NCBI RefSeq assembly: GCF_000280055.1
Contig: NZ_ALAB01000021.1
Coordinates: 1-64,000 of the forward strand
Length of the DNA: 64,000 nt
Source of the DNA: Alishewanella aestuarii B11
Lineage (GTDB): Bacteria; Pseudomonadota; Gammaproteobacteria; Enterobacterales; Alteromonadaceae
Direction: 5' to 3'
Made by a program: the position numbers and the translations under genes. The notes under the pieces are model-generated. The model made no database searches. It was given only the letters and a program-made list of their open reading frames with translations, and was not told the origin of the DNA. Below, one piece after another: positions 8,913 to 18,736 of this stretch (positions are counted from its first letter, which is position 1; every line of letters begins with the position of its first letter).

Positions 8913-10316
8913 ATGCGCTGGCTTTATCTGTATTTCCCCAGCCTGCAACTTGATCAACTGGCAGTACAATATCCGGCACAACCGATGGCGCTGGCATGTC
9001 CGAAACGACATCAATTGCTGGGGGTTAATGCACTGGCAGCGGCAGCCGGGGTCAAGGTCGGGCAAAGTGTGGCAACGGCCGTGTTACTGTGTCGTGAGTT
9101 ACAGCTGTTTAGTCCTGAGCCGGCACGGGTAAAGCAGCAGCTGCAGCAGCTGGCGGAGCGGTTATATCAGGTGACAGCCGATCTGGCGCTGCAGCCGCCG
9201 GATGCCTTGTTGATTCGGGTGAGTAGCATGCTAAAACTCTACCCGGATCCTGCCCGTTACTGGCAGCACCTCCAACTGCAACTGGCAGACTGTCCCTATC
9301 AATATCTGGCCGCAGCGGGGCAAACTCCGCTGGCTGCAAAATTACTGGCCCGCTCCGGGCAGGCCGCGCTGTACTTAACGCCAGCGGCAGAGCAGGCCAA
9401 GCTGGCACTTTGTCCGTTAACTGCCAGCGATCTGCCGGCGGCTAGCATTGAGCAGTTAGCCCGGTTGGGGATCCGGCAGTTAGGTCCCTTACTGGCATTG
9501 CCGGCAGCAGAGCTGGCGCGGCGTTTTTCTCAGGACGTGCTGCAATATCTGGCGGCATTAACGGGCAGAGTACTGCAATTACCACAATTTTACCGACCCC
9601 GGCTGCAATTTAACCGTGAACTACAGCTGCATTATGAAATTACTGAAAGTCCACAGTTATTAAAGCCGTTACAGCCATTGTTACAGCAACTGCAGCAGTT
9701 TTTACGCCGGGCCAACTTACTGTGTCAGTGTTTGCAACTTACCCTGCAGTTTCGCCAGCACAGCCCCTTACCTCTGCAGATCCGCGCCCGGGCCGGTGAA
9801 GCCTGTGCCGCAAACTGGCAGCAATTACTGTCCCTGCACCTGGCGCAGCTGCAGCTGCCAGAGCCGGTGTATGCGCTGCAATTGGCGGCAACAGACTATG
9901 TACCCGATCAGCGCGCAAGTTGTAATTTACTGGCACAGCGCTCACAGCCGCTGAGCAAAGCACAACTGCTCAGTATGCTGGTGGCCCGCCTGGGGGAGAA
10001 GGCGGTGGTGACACCGGTGCTAAGCCTGAGTCACTGGCCGGAGGCAGAGTCATCGGTATCAGCTGTAGCGGCGCTGCCGGCATTGAATGCGGCGCTTTGT
10101 TATCAGCTCAGGCCTATTTTACAACTGCCCAAAGCCCTGCCTTTAACCGAGGCGGTGACGCTGTTAAGTGGTGCCGAGCGTTTGGAGCAACTGTGCTGGC
10201 AAAGTGGCACCTTACTGCAGCGGGATTATTATCTGGCCCGTACTGAGCAGGGGCAGCTGTGGTGGGTATACCGCACACCGCAGCAGCAATGGTATCTGCA
10301 AGGCTGGTTTAGCTAA
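8913..10316 (+). CDS. imuB: Y-family polymerase-like protein ImuB
   Basis: This 467-residue protein is a DinB/UmuC-like polymerase homologue. The N-terminal strand reads WLYLYFPSLQL where active Y-family enzymes have a metal-binding aspartate, and the second site reads DALLIRVSS rather than a D-E pair. Loss of these acidic residues is typical of ImuB, which acts as a non-catalytic adaptor linking the clamp, ImuA and DnaE2. It follows imuA closely and precedes dnaE2 by nine bases. The C-terminal 100 residues are variable. Confidence 0.9.
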   Translation: MRWLYLYFPSLQLDQLAVQYPAQPMALACPKRHQLLGVNALAAAAGVKVGQSVATAVLLCRELQLFSPEPARVKQQLQQLAERLYQVTADLALQPPDALLIRVSSMLKLYPDPARYWQHLQLQLADCPYQYLAAAGQTPLAAKLLARSGQAALYLTPAAEQAKLALCPLTASDLPAASIEQLARLGIRQLGPLLALPAAELARRFSQDVLQYLAALTGRVLQLPQFYRPRLQFNRELQLHYEITESPQLLKPLQPLLQQLQQFLRRANLLCQCLQLTLQFRQHSPLPLQIRARAGEACAANWQQLLSLHLAQLQLPEPVYALQLAATDYVPDQRASCNLLAQRSQPLSKAQLLSMLVARLGEKAVVTPVLSLSHWPEAESSVSAVAALPALNAALCYQLRPILQLPKALPLTEAVTLLSGAERLEQLCWQSGTLLQRDYYLARTEQGQLWWVYRTPQQQWYLQGWFS

Positions 10317-10325
10317 GGGGGGCCG

Positions 10326-13300
10326 ATGAGCGAAACGTCAGCGGCAGCGCCGCCATCCGAGGCCGTGGCCTACGCGGAGTTATTTTGCCGTTCGAACTTT
10401 AGTTTTTTACAAGGCGCTTCCTCGCCGGAGGAGTTAGTTAGCACGGCGGCAGCTTTGGGCTATCAGGCGCTGGCACTGACCGATGAATGTTCGGTCGCCG
10501 GGGTAGTGCGGGCACACCGGCAAATCAAGCGGCAGCAATTACCGTTAAAACTGATCATAGGCAGTTATTTTCAGCTGCCTGGCCTGTCCTTAGTGCTACT
10601 GTGTCCGGATCGGCAAGCCTATGCTGAGCTGTGCCGCATTATTACCAATGCCCGACGGCGCGCTGAAAAAGGCCATTACCAGCTGGAAGAATGGGATTTA
10701 CGCAGCAGCAAGCATTGCCTGGCACTCTGGTTGCCGCAGGGGGAGGCGGAAGTGGACCAGTACTGGGGGCAATTGTTAAGCCGGCATTTTAGTGGTCGCC
10801 TGCACCTGGCGCTAGTGCGGCAATTGCGTTATCGCGAAGCGCGCTACCTGGCGTATTGCCAGACGCTGGCCCACGATTTTGCACTGCCACAGCTGGCGGT
10901 AGGTGCGGTATTAATGCATCAGCGTGAGCGACTGGCATTACAGCAAACCTTGACTGCCATTCGCCTGAAAACGCCGGTCCAGCAATTAGGCCGCCAGTTG
11001 CTTAGTAATGCTGAGGCCTGTTTAAGACCCCTGAGCAAACTGGCAAAGCTCTATCCCGCTGCTGCACTGGCGCAGAGCGTGACGCTGGCTGCGGCGTGCC
11101 AGTTCTCGCTGGATGAGCTGCGTTATGAATATCCATCTGAGCTGGTGCCGTCTGATCTTAGTGCCAGTCAGTATTTGCAGCAACTGGTGCAAGCCGGAGC
11201 CCGGCAGCGTTTTGGTACAGCAGGGCCGGCAGCGTCGATCCAGGCACTGATTAACAAGGAATTGGCGCTGATTGCCGAGCTGCGTTATGAGTACTTTTTT
11301 CTGACCATCTATGATTTGGTGCAGTTTGCAAAAGCGCGCGGCATTTTATATCAGGGCCGCGGCTCTGCCGCTAATTCGGTGGTCTGTTATTGCCTGGAAA
11401 TTACCGCTGTCGATCCGCGGCAAATTAATGTGCTGTTTGAACGCTTTTTATCCCGCGAGCGGCAGGAGCCGCCGGATATAGACGTAGATTTTGAGCACGA
11501 AAGGCGCGAAGAAGTGATGCAGTATCTGTATCAGAAATATGGCCGCGAGCGGGCAGCGCTGGCGGCAACGGTGATCAGCTACCGCTTGAAAAGCGCGATC
11601 CGTGATGTTGGGAAGGCGCTGGGGATTAATGAAATGCAACTGGAGCATTTTATTAAAAACCTGAACCGCCGCCATGGTGTGGTCAGCTGGCAACAACAGC
11701 TTAGCCAGCTTGGACTGAATACCGAACAAGGTCTGGGGCAGCAGCTGGTGCAGCTGGTGGGGCAAATCCGCGGCTTTCCGCGGCACTTATCACAGCATGT
11801 CGGGGGCTTTGTGATCTCGGCCGGCCCTTTGTATGAGTTGGTACCGGTAGAAAATGCGGCCATGGCTGAGCGCACTGTGATCCAATGGGATAAAGATGAT
11901 TTGGAAACACTTGGGCTGTTAAAGGTCGATGTGTTGGCTTTGGGCATGTTAACGGCAATCCGCCGCTGTTTTCAGTTGGTGCAGCAATACTATGGCTTGA
12001 CGCTTAGTATTGCGGCAATTAATGGCTATGGTGATGACCCTCAGGTGTACCGGCAAATTCAACAGGCGGATACAGTGGGGGTGTTTCAGATTGAATCCCG
12101 CGCACAGATGAGCATGCTGCCAAGGCTCAGGCCAGCCTGCTATTACGACTTGGTGATTCAGATAGCGATAGTGCGGCCAGGACCGATCCAGGGGGATATG
12201 GTGCACCCATATTTGCTGCGCCGGCATGGCAAGGAGGCGGTAACCTATCCTTCCGACGCAGTCGCCGGCGTGTTATCCCGCACCCTGGGCGTACCGATTT
12301 TTCAGGAGCAGGTGATTCAGCTGGCAATGGTGGCCGCTGGTTTTAGCGGTGGCGAAGCGGATCAACTCAGACGCGCCATGGCCAGTTGGAAGAAAACCGG
12401 TGAGCTGTTGCAGTTTAAAGAAAAGCTGATCAATGGCATGCTCAGCCGCGGCTATCAACAAGACTTTGCCGAGCGGCTCTATCAGCAAATTTGTGGCTTT
12501 GGCGAGTACGGTTTTCCGGAGTCGCATTCCGCCAGCTTTGCAGTACTGGCCTATGTTTCTGCCTGGTTAAAACATTATTTTCCGGCGGCATTTTATACCG
12601 CCCTGTTAAACAGCTATCCCATGGGGTTTTATAGCCCGTCGCAACTTATTCAGGATGCCAGACGTCATCAGCTTAGGGTGCTGCCGGTCTGTATTAATGC
12701 CTCCGCTGCCGCTCACCAATTGGTCCTGCATCAGGGTGACTGGGCTATCCGGCTTGGTTTACAACAGGTTAAGGGCTTAAGCCCACAGACGCTGCAACAG
12801 CTATTACAGCAGCGGCCAGCGGCGGGCTTTTGTCATCCGGCACAGTTAAAGCAACTGGGATTAAATGCCCGCGAACTGGCGGCGCTGGCCAGTAGCAATG
12901 CCTTGCAGAGCTTAACTGGCGATCGCTATAACAGTCGCTGGCATTTGCTGGATCAGCAAACGCAGCTACCGTTATTTGCCGCTGTAGCTGAACCGGCGGC
13001 ACCGCTGCTGCAGCCACCCGGCGAGCGCGAAGCGATGCTGGAAGATTATCAGGCGCTGGGGTTTAGTCTTGATTATCATCCACTGCACTATTTACGCCAG
13101 CGAGGGAAGCTGGCCGGTTGTACTTTGGCTAGCGACTTGGCGACAGTGCGGCAACAGGCGGTGGTTAAGGTCGCCGGCTTAGTGACTTGCCGGCAGTGCC
13201 CGGGGACTGCCGCCGGCGTCACTTTTTTAACGCTGGAGGATGAAAGCGGTAATATTAATGTTGTGGTATGGCAGGGGACGGCTCTGGCACAGCAGCAGCC

Positions 13301-13439
13301 CTATCTGACAGCGAAGATCCTGCAGGTAAATGGTATTTTAGAGCGCGAAGGCGAGGTCGTGCATGTGATTGCCGGACGCCTGACCGATCTGACGCCCTTA
13401 CTGGAAGCTCTGCCGGCCGGGTCACGGGATTTTCACTAG
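10326..13439 (+). CDS. dnaE2: error-prone DNA polymerase DnaE2 (ImuC)
   Basis: This 1037-residue C-family polymerase lacks the extra length of replicative DnaE and fits DnaE2. It has an N-terminal PHP domain (from about residue 16, with FCRSNFSFLQGAS), the catalytic PDIDVDF motif near residue 382, a third acidic site in KVDVLALG, and an OB-fold near residues 945-1015. A QLPLF motif (about residue 882) is a classical beta-clamp-binding pentapeptide. It performs lesion bypass after SOS induction together with ImuA and ImuB. The ribosome binding site is a run of six Gs after the imuB stop. Transcription probably ends in the short gap before the converging chemotaxis gene. Confidence 0.94.
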   Translation: MSETSAAAPPSEAVAYAELFCRSNFSFLQGASSPEELVSTAAALGYQALALTDECSVAGVVRAHRQIKRQQLPLKLIIGSYFQLPGLSLVLLCPDRQAYAELCRIITNARRRAEKGHYQLEEWDLRSSKHCLALWLPQGEAEVDQYWGQLLSRHFSGRLHLALVRQLRYREARYLAYCQTLAHDFALPQLAVGAVLMHQRERLALQQTLTAIRLKTPVQQLGRQLLSNAEACLRPLSKLAKLYPAAALAQSVTLAAACQFSLDELRYEYPSELVPSDLSASQYLQQLVQAGARQRFGTAGPAASIQALINKELALIAELRYEYFFLTIYDLVQFAKARGILYQGRGSAANSVVCYCLEITAVDPRQINVLFERFLSRERQEPPDIDVDFEHERREEVMQYLYQKYGRERAALAATVISYRLKSAIRDVGKALGINEMQLEHFIKNLNRRHGVVSWQQQLSQLGLNTEQGLGQQLVQLVGQIRGFPRHLSQHVGGFVISAGPLYELVPVENAAMAERTVIQWDKDDLETLGLLKVDVLALGMLTAIRRCFQLVQQYYGLTLSIAAINGYGDDPQVYRQIQQADTVGVFQIESRAQMSMLPRLRPACYYDLVIQIAIVRPGPIQGDMVHPYLLRRHGKEAVTYPSDAVAGVLSRTLGVPIFQEQVIQLAMVAAGFSGGEADQLRRAMASWKKTGELLQFKEKLINGMLSRGYQQDFAERLYQQICGFGEYGFPESHSASFAVLAYVSAWLKHYFPAAFYTALLNSYPMGFYSPSQLIQDARRHQLRVLPVCINASAAAHQLVLHQGDWAIRLGLQQVKGLSPQTLQQLLQQRPAAGFCHPAQLKQLGLNARELAALASSNALQSLTGDRYNSRWHLLDQQTQLPLFAAVAEPAAPLLQPPGEREAMLEDYQALGFSLDYHPLHYLRQRGKLAGCTLASDLATVRQQAVVKVAGLVTCRQCPGTAAGVTFLTLEDESGNINVVVWQGTALAQQQPYLTAKILQVNGILEREGEVVHVIAGRLTDLTPLLEALPAGSRDFH

Positions 13440-13468
13440 CCAACAAGGCTGGCGGTTACGCGCTGAGG

Positions 13469-15025
13469 TTAGCGTTTAAAGCCAATCCGAAAGCCGCCCC
13501 AGTGCTTGCCATTAACATAGATAGGTACCGATAAGTCATGCACAATTTCGCCGGTATCTCTTTTATAGGTTTGCAGTAGCATCGGCTCAGTGTTGCTGCC
13601 ACAGCGGCTACCGGTTCGGTCACTGAATATCCGTTTGGTACGATTTTGCAGCAAATCTTTATCGTAATTACCGGTCAGCGGCTGACTGAACTTTTTATTA
13701 TGGGTCGGGAAGTAACCCTTGCGATCGACTGCGCCGGCATAGAGTACATTCTGATGCCGGCTTAAAATCGGCTCCTGGATCGGCGGGAACAGCTGATCCG
13801 TCAGTTTGTCATAAGCGGTACTGAACTTTTGTGGCTTGGTATTGGCAATTGGCTGATATTTTTCGGCAAAGAGTTCGCTTTGACTGACTTTACCTTCATT
13901 AATCAATTGTGTCAGCGCGGCGGCAATCGCTGTTGCCGCCTGTTTGGCCTCCGCCAGTATTGGCTGATAGAAGCTGTTCGTTGTCTGATCACTCAGTTCA
14001 CGATAAATGGTTTCTGTCTCGGTTGACACCTCTACCGCCTGACCGGCGATGCGGGTGCCTTTTTGTTCAATATCAGACAGCGCCTGACTGATATTACCAA
14101 TGGCGCCACTGATCTGGCTGCTGTTTTCCTGCAGGTTATCACTTAGCTGTTCAATCTCACGTAAGGCAGAAGAGGCTTGCTTAACCTCCTGACTAATATG
14201 GTTCACCCCGGCTGCAACCTGCTGTAATTCCTGCTGTACCGTTTGACTGGACAGCTCCAGCTGTTGCATCAACTCCGCTGTATGGCTGCTTTGACTACGG
14301 ATCTCCTGCAACATCGCCGCAATATCCTGGGTGGCGCCGGCTGTTTTGCCTGCCAGTGCCCGTACCTCGTCGGCCACCACGGCAAAGCCACGGCCTTGTT
14401 CACCGGCGCGAGCGGCTTCAATGGCGGCATTTAACGCCAATAGATTAGTTTGCGCGGCGACGTTATTAATCACTTCGGTGATATGCTGAATTTTATCAGC
14501 GCTGCTGCGCAGGCTTTGTAATTCGGCTGCCGCATTGGCGACCGCTTGCGCCAATGCTTCAATCCGCACCACACCATTTTGCAGGTTTTTATCTGCCTGC
14601 TCTGAGGCGCTGGCGGTTTGATTTATCGTTTGATTAATGGTTTGCAGGTTATGATTTAAATCACTGCTGCCGGCTGCCACACTCTGGCTGGCATTGGCCA
14701 GTTGCTGGCTATCATCGCTGCTATGTTTAATATCTTTAATCAAGGCATCAATATAAAAGGACACTTCTGCCGCGCCTATTGCCATCTTCGACGTTGCTTC
14801 GGTGATATTGCGGACCATCCGATCTGAGGTTGGTTGAGTCTGAGCCTGAGCGGGATCTGACGCTGCCGTTTTCTGTGCTGGTAGCAAAAATAAAAAAGCA
14901 GCACTTAACAGCACTGTTATAAACACAGCCACCATTGGCTTGGTCAGCCACAACAGTAAGCTTAGCAGTGTCGTTAACATCACCAGAAATAAGATATTAC
15001 GGATCAGCGGGGTAGACATAGACAC
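13469..15025 (-). CDS. methyl-accepting chemotaxis protein with a C-terminal extension
   Basis: This 518-residue receptor has two adjacent membrane segments (about residues 8-25 and 30-48) with almost no periplasmic loop, so it is unlikely to sense periplasmic ligands in the usual way. The cytoplasmic signalling domain follows, with the hairpin-tip core [20 protein letters not shown] near residue 190 that binds CheA and CheW. After the coiled coil an additional region of about 150 residues (370-518) contains aromatic and glycine-rich strands ending HWGGFRIGF. That region resembles a Cache- or PAS-like sensor module in character, an inference. No other chemotaxis gene is nearby. Confidence 0.9.
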   Translation of the reverse strand: MSMSTPLIRNILFLVMLTTLLSLLLWLTKPMVAVFITVLLSAAFLFLLPAQKTAASDPAQAQTQPTSDRMVRNITEATSKMAIGAAEVSFYIDALIKDIKHSSDDSQQLANASQSVAAGSSDLNHNLQTINQTINQTASASEQADKNLQNGVVRIEALAQAVANAAAELQSLRSSADKIQHITEVINNVAAQTNLLALNAAIEAARAGEQGRGFAVVADEVRALAGKTAGATQDIAAMLQEIRSQSSHTAELMQQLELSSQTVQQELQQVAAGVNHISQEVKQASSALREIEQLSDNLQENSSQISGAIGNISQALSDIEQKGTRIAGQAVEVSTETETIYRELSDQTTNSFYQPILAEAKQAATAIAAALTQLINEGKVSQSELFAEKYQPIANTKPQKFSTAYDKLTDQLFPPIQEPILSRHQNVLYAGAVDRKGYFPTHNKKFSQPLTGNYDKDLLQNRTKRIFSDRTGSRCGSNTEPMLLQTYKRDTGEIVHDLSVPIYVNGKHWGGFRIGFKR

Positions 15026-15245
15026 TCCGGAAACACTAATACTTTTGGCAGGTTGGAGAATGCCGCAATCTTTGTAAATAGCTAACGGCGGCTTTTAGAC
15101 TAAAGTCTATCGGAAAGCTTATTTTTTGCCAGTGACTTAGCCATGGTTTTACCTATGACAAACTTAAACAAAAGCCGACAGTTTTAGCTAAAATAGCCGT
15201 TAAAAATGCTAGACTTTGCCGCACCTGATTAGACAGAACTGTGTT

Positions 15246-15668
15246 GTGGCTTATTTTTCACTTTTTCTAACCGGCTTTATCGCCGCGACGCTATTCCCAG
15301 CCTCCTCCGAAGTGCTGCTACTGGCCTTACTGGCGCAGGGCTATCTGCCTGTTTGGTTGTGGTTGGCAGCGACCCTTGGTAATACCCTGGGATCCTGTGT
15401 TAACTGGTATCTTGGTCGGGAGTTGCTACGCTTTCAGCATAAAAGTTGGTTTCCCATTTCAGCCGCCGCACTGACGCGGGCGGCAACACAGCTTCAGCGT
15501 TATGGCCGCTGGAGTTTACTCTTTGCCTGGTTACCGGTGGTGGGTGATCCGCTGACCATGGTAGCCGGGGTACTCAGAGTACCCTTCCGGTTGTTTTTGT
15601 TGCTGGTGGCACTGGGTAAGGGGCTACGCTATGCGCTGTTGATTTGGCTGGGACATCAGCTCTGGTAA
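15246..15668 (+). CDS. YqaA-family (DedA/SNARE-associated-like) inner membrane protein
   Basis: This small membrane protein matches YqaA: an N-terminal FIAATLFPASSEV segment, a GNTLGSCVNWYLGR re-entrant-like motif and a C-terminal DPLTMVAGVLRVP region. Four or so hydrophobic segments are visible. The GTG at 15246 is preferred because family members begin shortly before the first membrane segment; the frame stays open 30 bases further upstream to a TTG. No clear ribosome binding site is seen. The family function is not firmly established, although DedA relatives are lipid transporters. Confidence 0.82.
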   Translation: MAYFSLFLTGFIAATLFPASSEVLLLALLAQGYLPVWLWLAATLGNTLGSCVNWYLGRELLRFQHKSWFPISAAALTRAATQLQRYGRWSLLFAWLPVVGDPLTMVAGVLRVPFRLFLLLVALGKGLRYALLIWLGHQLW

Positions 15669-15744
15669 CAGCGCGTTTTTCTGATAGCTTTTGCGCAGCG
15701 GATCCGTCATCATTAGCAGTATTTACTGGCAAAGAGAACACACT

Positions 15745-16137
15745 ATGGATTATCAACTGACTGCTGAAGAACTGGCCCGGATCACCGCGCTGGATGCGGA
15801 ACAGCGCTATGAGTATTTTATTAAGGCCGTCGCCGATCTGGAGCAGATCTGGATCCTGACCGATGACGAAGGCTTTGTGCTGGTCAGCGCCGAGGACGAG
15901 CGTTGCATTCCGGTATGGCCACATGCTGAGCTGGCAGAACAGTGGATCGAAGGCGAGTGGTCAAATTGTACCGCTCAGGCTGTTGCCATCGATACCTGGC
16001 TGGAAAAATGGACTGAAGGTTTAAACGGTGACGAATTAAGTATCGCTGTACTGCCGGATACGGACGGTCCTGGCGTGGTGGTAACGCCGGACGAATTAGC
16101 CGAAACCCTGGTAAACGAGCCGGAAGACGAAGCTTAA
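15745..16137 (+). CDS. DUF2750-like acidic cytoplasmic protein
   Basis: The product (130 residues) is strongly acidic and lacks a signal sequence. It resembles DUF2750 proteins: RYEYFIKAVADLEQIWIL near residue 20, then a strand-rich VPVWPH-like stretch (CIPVWPHAELAEQW). Its function is unknown. It is monocistronic, with its own ribosome binding site (AGAGAA) and a strong terminator 20 bases downstream. Confidence 0.75.
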   Translation: MDYQLTAEELARITALDAEQRYEYFIKAVADLEQIWILTDDEGFVLVSAEDERCIPVWPHAELAEQWIEGEWSNCTAQAVAIDTWLEKWTEGLNGDELSIAVLPDTDGPGVVVTPDELAETLVNEPEDEA

Positions 16138-16157
16138 GCCAGCTGCAATACCAGAAG

Positions 16158-16187
16158 AAACGGCAGGGGAACCTGCCGTTTTTTTTA
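16158..16187 (+). terminator. Rho-independent terminator after the DUF2750-like gene
   Basis: An AACGGCAGG/CCTGCCGTT stem with a four-base loop is followed by a run of eight T residues. It lies just after the stop codon of the DUF2750-like gene and separates it from the converging dehydrogenase. Confidence 0.9.
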
Positions 16188-16219
16188 TGAGGTAAATTCA
16201 ACTATGAAGAGCATAAATC

Positions 16220-17203
16220 TTAGTTAACCAACTCATTACCATTACTTTGCCCCCCGGCAAAAGCCACCAGATTATCACTGGTGATCTGGCTGATTTGTTG
16301 CAGCGCTTCGCGGGTGAAAAACGCCTGATGGCCGGTGATCAGCACATTAGGGAAGGTGAGTAAGCGTTTAAAGACTTCATCTTCAATCATCTGCTCAGAC
16401 AGATTCTCAAAAAAGATATCCGCTTCCTGTTCATAGACATCCAAACCCAGATAGCCGATTTTCCGGTTCTTCAGGCTATGGATCACGGCTTTAGTGTCAA
16501 TCAGGCCGCCACGACTGGTATTAATCAGCATCACACCGTCTTTCATCTGTGCCAGACTATGTTGATTAATCAAATGCTTAGTTTGCGGGGTAAGCGGGCA
16601 ATGTAAGCTGATAATATCGCTTTGCTGATACAGATTTTCCAACGTGGTGTAGTGCTCGGTTAGCTCAGCGTCTGGCTGAATATCGTAACAGAGCAACTTA
16701 CAACCAAAGCCTTTCAAAATGCGGGCGGTCGCCAGACCGATGCGACCGGTACCAATCAAACCAACGGTTTTGCCGTGCATATTAAAGCCGAGCAAACCGT
16801 CCAGGGCAAAGTTATCATCCCGCACTCTGTTATAGGCCTTATGCAGTTTGCGATTTAAGGTCAGCATCATTGCGATAGTGTGTTCGGCTACCGCCTCTGG
16901 TGAATAGGCCGGCACCCGGGCTACTCTGATCCCTAACGCCTTGGCGGTATCCAGATCGACATTATTAAAGCCGGCGCAGCGCAGGGCGACCATTTCGATG
17001 CCCATTTCGGATAGCAGCTGCAGTACCGGAGCAGACAGATCATCGTTGACGAAAACACAGACGGCGTGACAGCCCGCGGCCATCTTCACCGTCTCAACAT
17101 TCAGACGGCTGTCAAAGTATCGAAATTGCAAGCTGGCATCAGCCCACTGGCTAAAGCCGTCCTGATCGTATTTTTTCGCACTGAACACAGCGATTTTCAT
17201 TGC
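16220..17203 (-). CDS. ldhA: D-lactate dehydrogenase (2-hydroxyacid dehydrogenase family)
   Basis: This 327-residue NAD-dependent enzyme would interconvert pyruvate and D-lactate. Family features are seen in order: the N-terminal AVFSAKKYD, ALRCAGFNNVD (substrate contact), the Rossmann motif GLIGTGRIG, the catalytic arginine in NTSRGGLID, the glutamate region LDVYEQEADIFF and the catalytic histidine in TGHQAFFT. The start is placed at an internal ATG with a GGGAG ribosome binding site; the frame is open 16 codons upstream without support. It lies 67 bases downstream of a glutathione peroxidase gene on the same strand. Confidence 0.88.
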   Translation of the reverse strand, partial: AMKIAVFSAKKYDQDGFSQWADASLQFRYFDSRLNVETVKMAAGCHAVCVFVNDDLSAPVLQLLSEMGIEMVALRCAGFNNVDLDTAKALGIRVARVPAYSPEAVAEHTIAMMLTLNRKLHKAYNRVRDDNFALDGLLGFNMHGKTVGLIGTGRIGLATARILKGFGCKLLCYDIQPDAELTEHYTTLENLYQQSDIISLHCPLTPQTKHLINQHSLAQMKDGVMLINTSRGGLIDTKAVIHSLKNRKIGYLGLDVYEQEADIFFENLSEQMIEDEVFKRLLTFPNVLITGHQAFFTREALQQISQITSDNLVAFAGGQSNGNELVN

Positions 17204-17270
17204 TTCTCTCCCATCTTGATGACGGGAGAATACCGGATCCTGATTTTGCATATTTAGCGCCAGATCAAAG

Positions 17271-17756
17271 TTACAGTAATTCTTCGATGGCTTGCGCTAT
17301 GCTGGCAGGTTTAGTGCGCGGGGCATAGCGTTTTACCACCACCCCCTCTTTGTTTACCAGAAATTTGGTAAAGTTCCACTTAATAGCACGGCTTTTTAGT
17401 AAACCGCGGGCATGATCTTTTAAATACTCAAATACCGGCGCGGCTTCCGGACCATTCACATTGACTTTTCCCATCAGCGGAAAGGTCACACCGTAATTCA
17501 GTTCACAAAACTGCATAATCTCAGCGTTAGAGCCTGGTTCCTGGCTGCCAAACTGGTTACAGGGAAAGGCCAGAATCACCAGACCACGCTGGTGATACTC
17601 TTTATGCAAGGCTTCAAGATCTTTATATTGCGGCGTAAAACCGCACTTACTGGCGGTATTGACAATTAAAACCACTTTACCGCGAAACTGGCTTAGCTCA
17701 AGCGGCTTACCGGCATTGTCCTGGACGGTAAAATCATAAAGTGTCGTCATGGTCAT
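17271..17756 (-). CDS. glutathione peroxidase (BtuE-like thiol peroxidase)
   Basis: This 161-residue protein has the three glutathione peroxidase signature blocks: NTASKCGFTPQY with the peroxidatic cysteine (not selenocysteine), FPCNQFGSQEPG with the glutamine, and WNFTKFLV with the tryptophan and asparagine. Bacterial enzymes of this type reduce hydrogen peroxide and lipid peroxides, often with thioredoxin. No signal peptide is present, so it is cytoplasmic. Two ATGs two codons apart are possible starts. Confidence 0.93.
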   Translation of the reverse strand: MTMTTLYDFTVQDNAGKPLELSQFRGKVVLIVNTASKCGFTPQYKDLEALHKEYHQRGLVILAFPCNQFGSQEPGSNAEIMQFCELNYGVTFPLMGKVNVNGPEAAPVFEYLKDHARGLLKSRAIKWNFTKFLVNKEGVVVKRYAPRTKPASIAQAIEELL

Positions 17757-17830
17757 TCCTTTAGACTTTCAATTAGGCTGATAACTTTGTAAGCTCACAC
17801 TCCACTATGTCACAGCTTTAAGTCATTTTT

Positions 17831-18712
17831 ATGTCAAATATTAGCAATAAAAGCGTCGCCTTTATTGGTCTTGGGGTAATGGGCTATCCGATGGCCGGTT
17901 ATCTGCAGCAAAAAGGCTATCAGGTTTGTGTGTATAACCGTACTACGGCCAAGGCTGAGGCCTGGGTCAGTCAGTATGGCGGCAAGTGCGCGCTAACGCC
18001 AGCAGCGGCGGCAGCGGGCGCCAGTCTGGTATTTATGTGTGTCGGTAATGATGATGATGTGCGCTCTGTAGTTTACGGCGAGCAGGGAGTACTGGCCACC
18101 ATGGCCGCCGGCGCAGTGCTGGTCGATCATACTACGGCATCTGCCGAATTGGCGCGTGAACTGGCCGCAGCTTGCGCTAAACAGCAGTTGGGCTTTTTAG
18201 ATGCGCCGGTATCCGGTGGCCAAGCAGGTGCTGAGAAGGGCATTTTAACGGTGATGGTCGGTGGCAGTGCAGCCGACTACAGTCTGGCTGAGGCGGCGAT
18301 GCAGAGCTATGCCCGTTGCGTTAAGTTACTCGGGCCGGCCGGTTCTGGCCAGTTGGCGAAGATGGTGAATCAAATCTGTATTGCTGGTGTGGTGCAGGGG
18401 CTGGCTGAGGCCCTAAACTTTGCTAAAAATGCCGGATTAGACGGTGCCGCTGTGGTCGAGGTGATTTCGCAAGGTGCCGCATCCTCGTGGCAGATGCAGA
18501 ACCGCTCACTGACGATGCTGGATGATAAATTTGATTTCGGTTTTGCGGTGGATTGGATGCGTAAGGATTTATCAATTGCGTTAAATGAAGCTCGCAAAAA
18601 TGGCAGTGCTTTACCGCTGACGGCGCTGGTGGATCAGTTTTATGCTGAGGTGCAGCAGATGGGCGGCGGACGATGGGATACGTCGAGTTTAATTAAGCGG
18701 TTGAGCCGGTAA
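17831..18712 (+). CDS. NAD(P)-dependent beta-hydroxyacid dehydrogenase (3-hydroxyisobutyrate dehydrogenase family)
   Basis: This 293-residue enzyme has the family hallmarks: GLGVMGYPMA nucleotide-binding loop near residue 13, the substrate loop DAPVSGGQAGAEKG near residue 125 and a catalytic lysine in GSGQLAKMVNQ near residue 175. It is a paralogue of mmsB at 36888 but only distantly similar and not within the valine operon, so a role as tartronate-semialdehyde or succinate-semialdehyde reductase is equally possible. Its stop is immediately followed by the first A/B repeat array. Confidence 0.85.
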   Translation: MSNISNKSVAFIGLGVMGYPMAGYLQQKGYQVCVYNRTTAKAEAWVSQYGGKCALTPAAAAAGASLVFMCVGNDDDVRSVVYGEQGVLATMAAGAVLVDHTTASAELARELAAACAKQQLGFLDAPVSGGQAGAEKGILTVMVGGSAADYSLAEAAMQSYARCVKLLGPAGSGQLAKMVNQICIAGVVQGLAEALNFAKNAGLDGAAVVEVISQGAASSWQMQNRSLTMLDDKFDFGFAVDWMRKDLSIALNEARKNGSALPLTALVDQFYAEVQQMGGGRWDTSSLIKRLSR

Positions 18713-18736
18713 AAGATCATTTACTATCTAAGATTC

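Noticed and set aside
10326-13439. dnaE2 as the replicative dnaE
   Set aside because: The length of 1037 residues and location behind imuA-imuB with a LexA box identify the error-prone paralogue.
17831-18712. Second mmsB of the valine pathway
   Set aside because: It shares only family motifs with the gene at 36888 and lies outside the operon; substrate specificity cannot be assigned.
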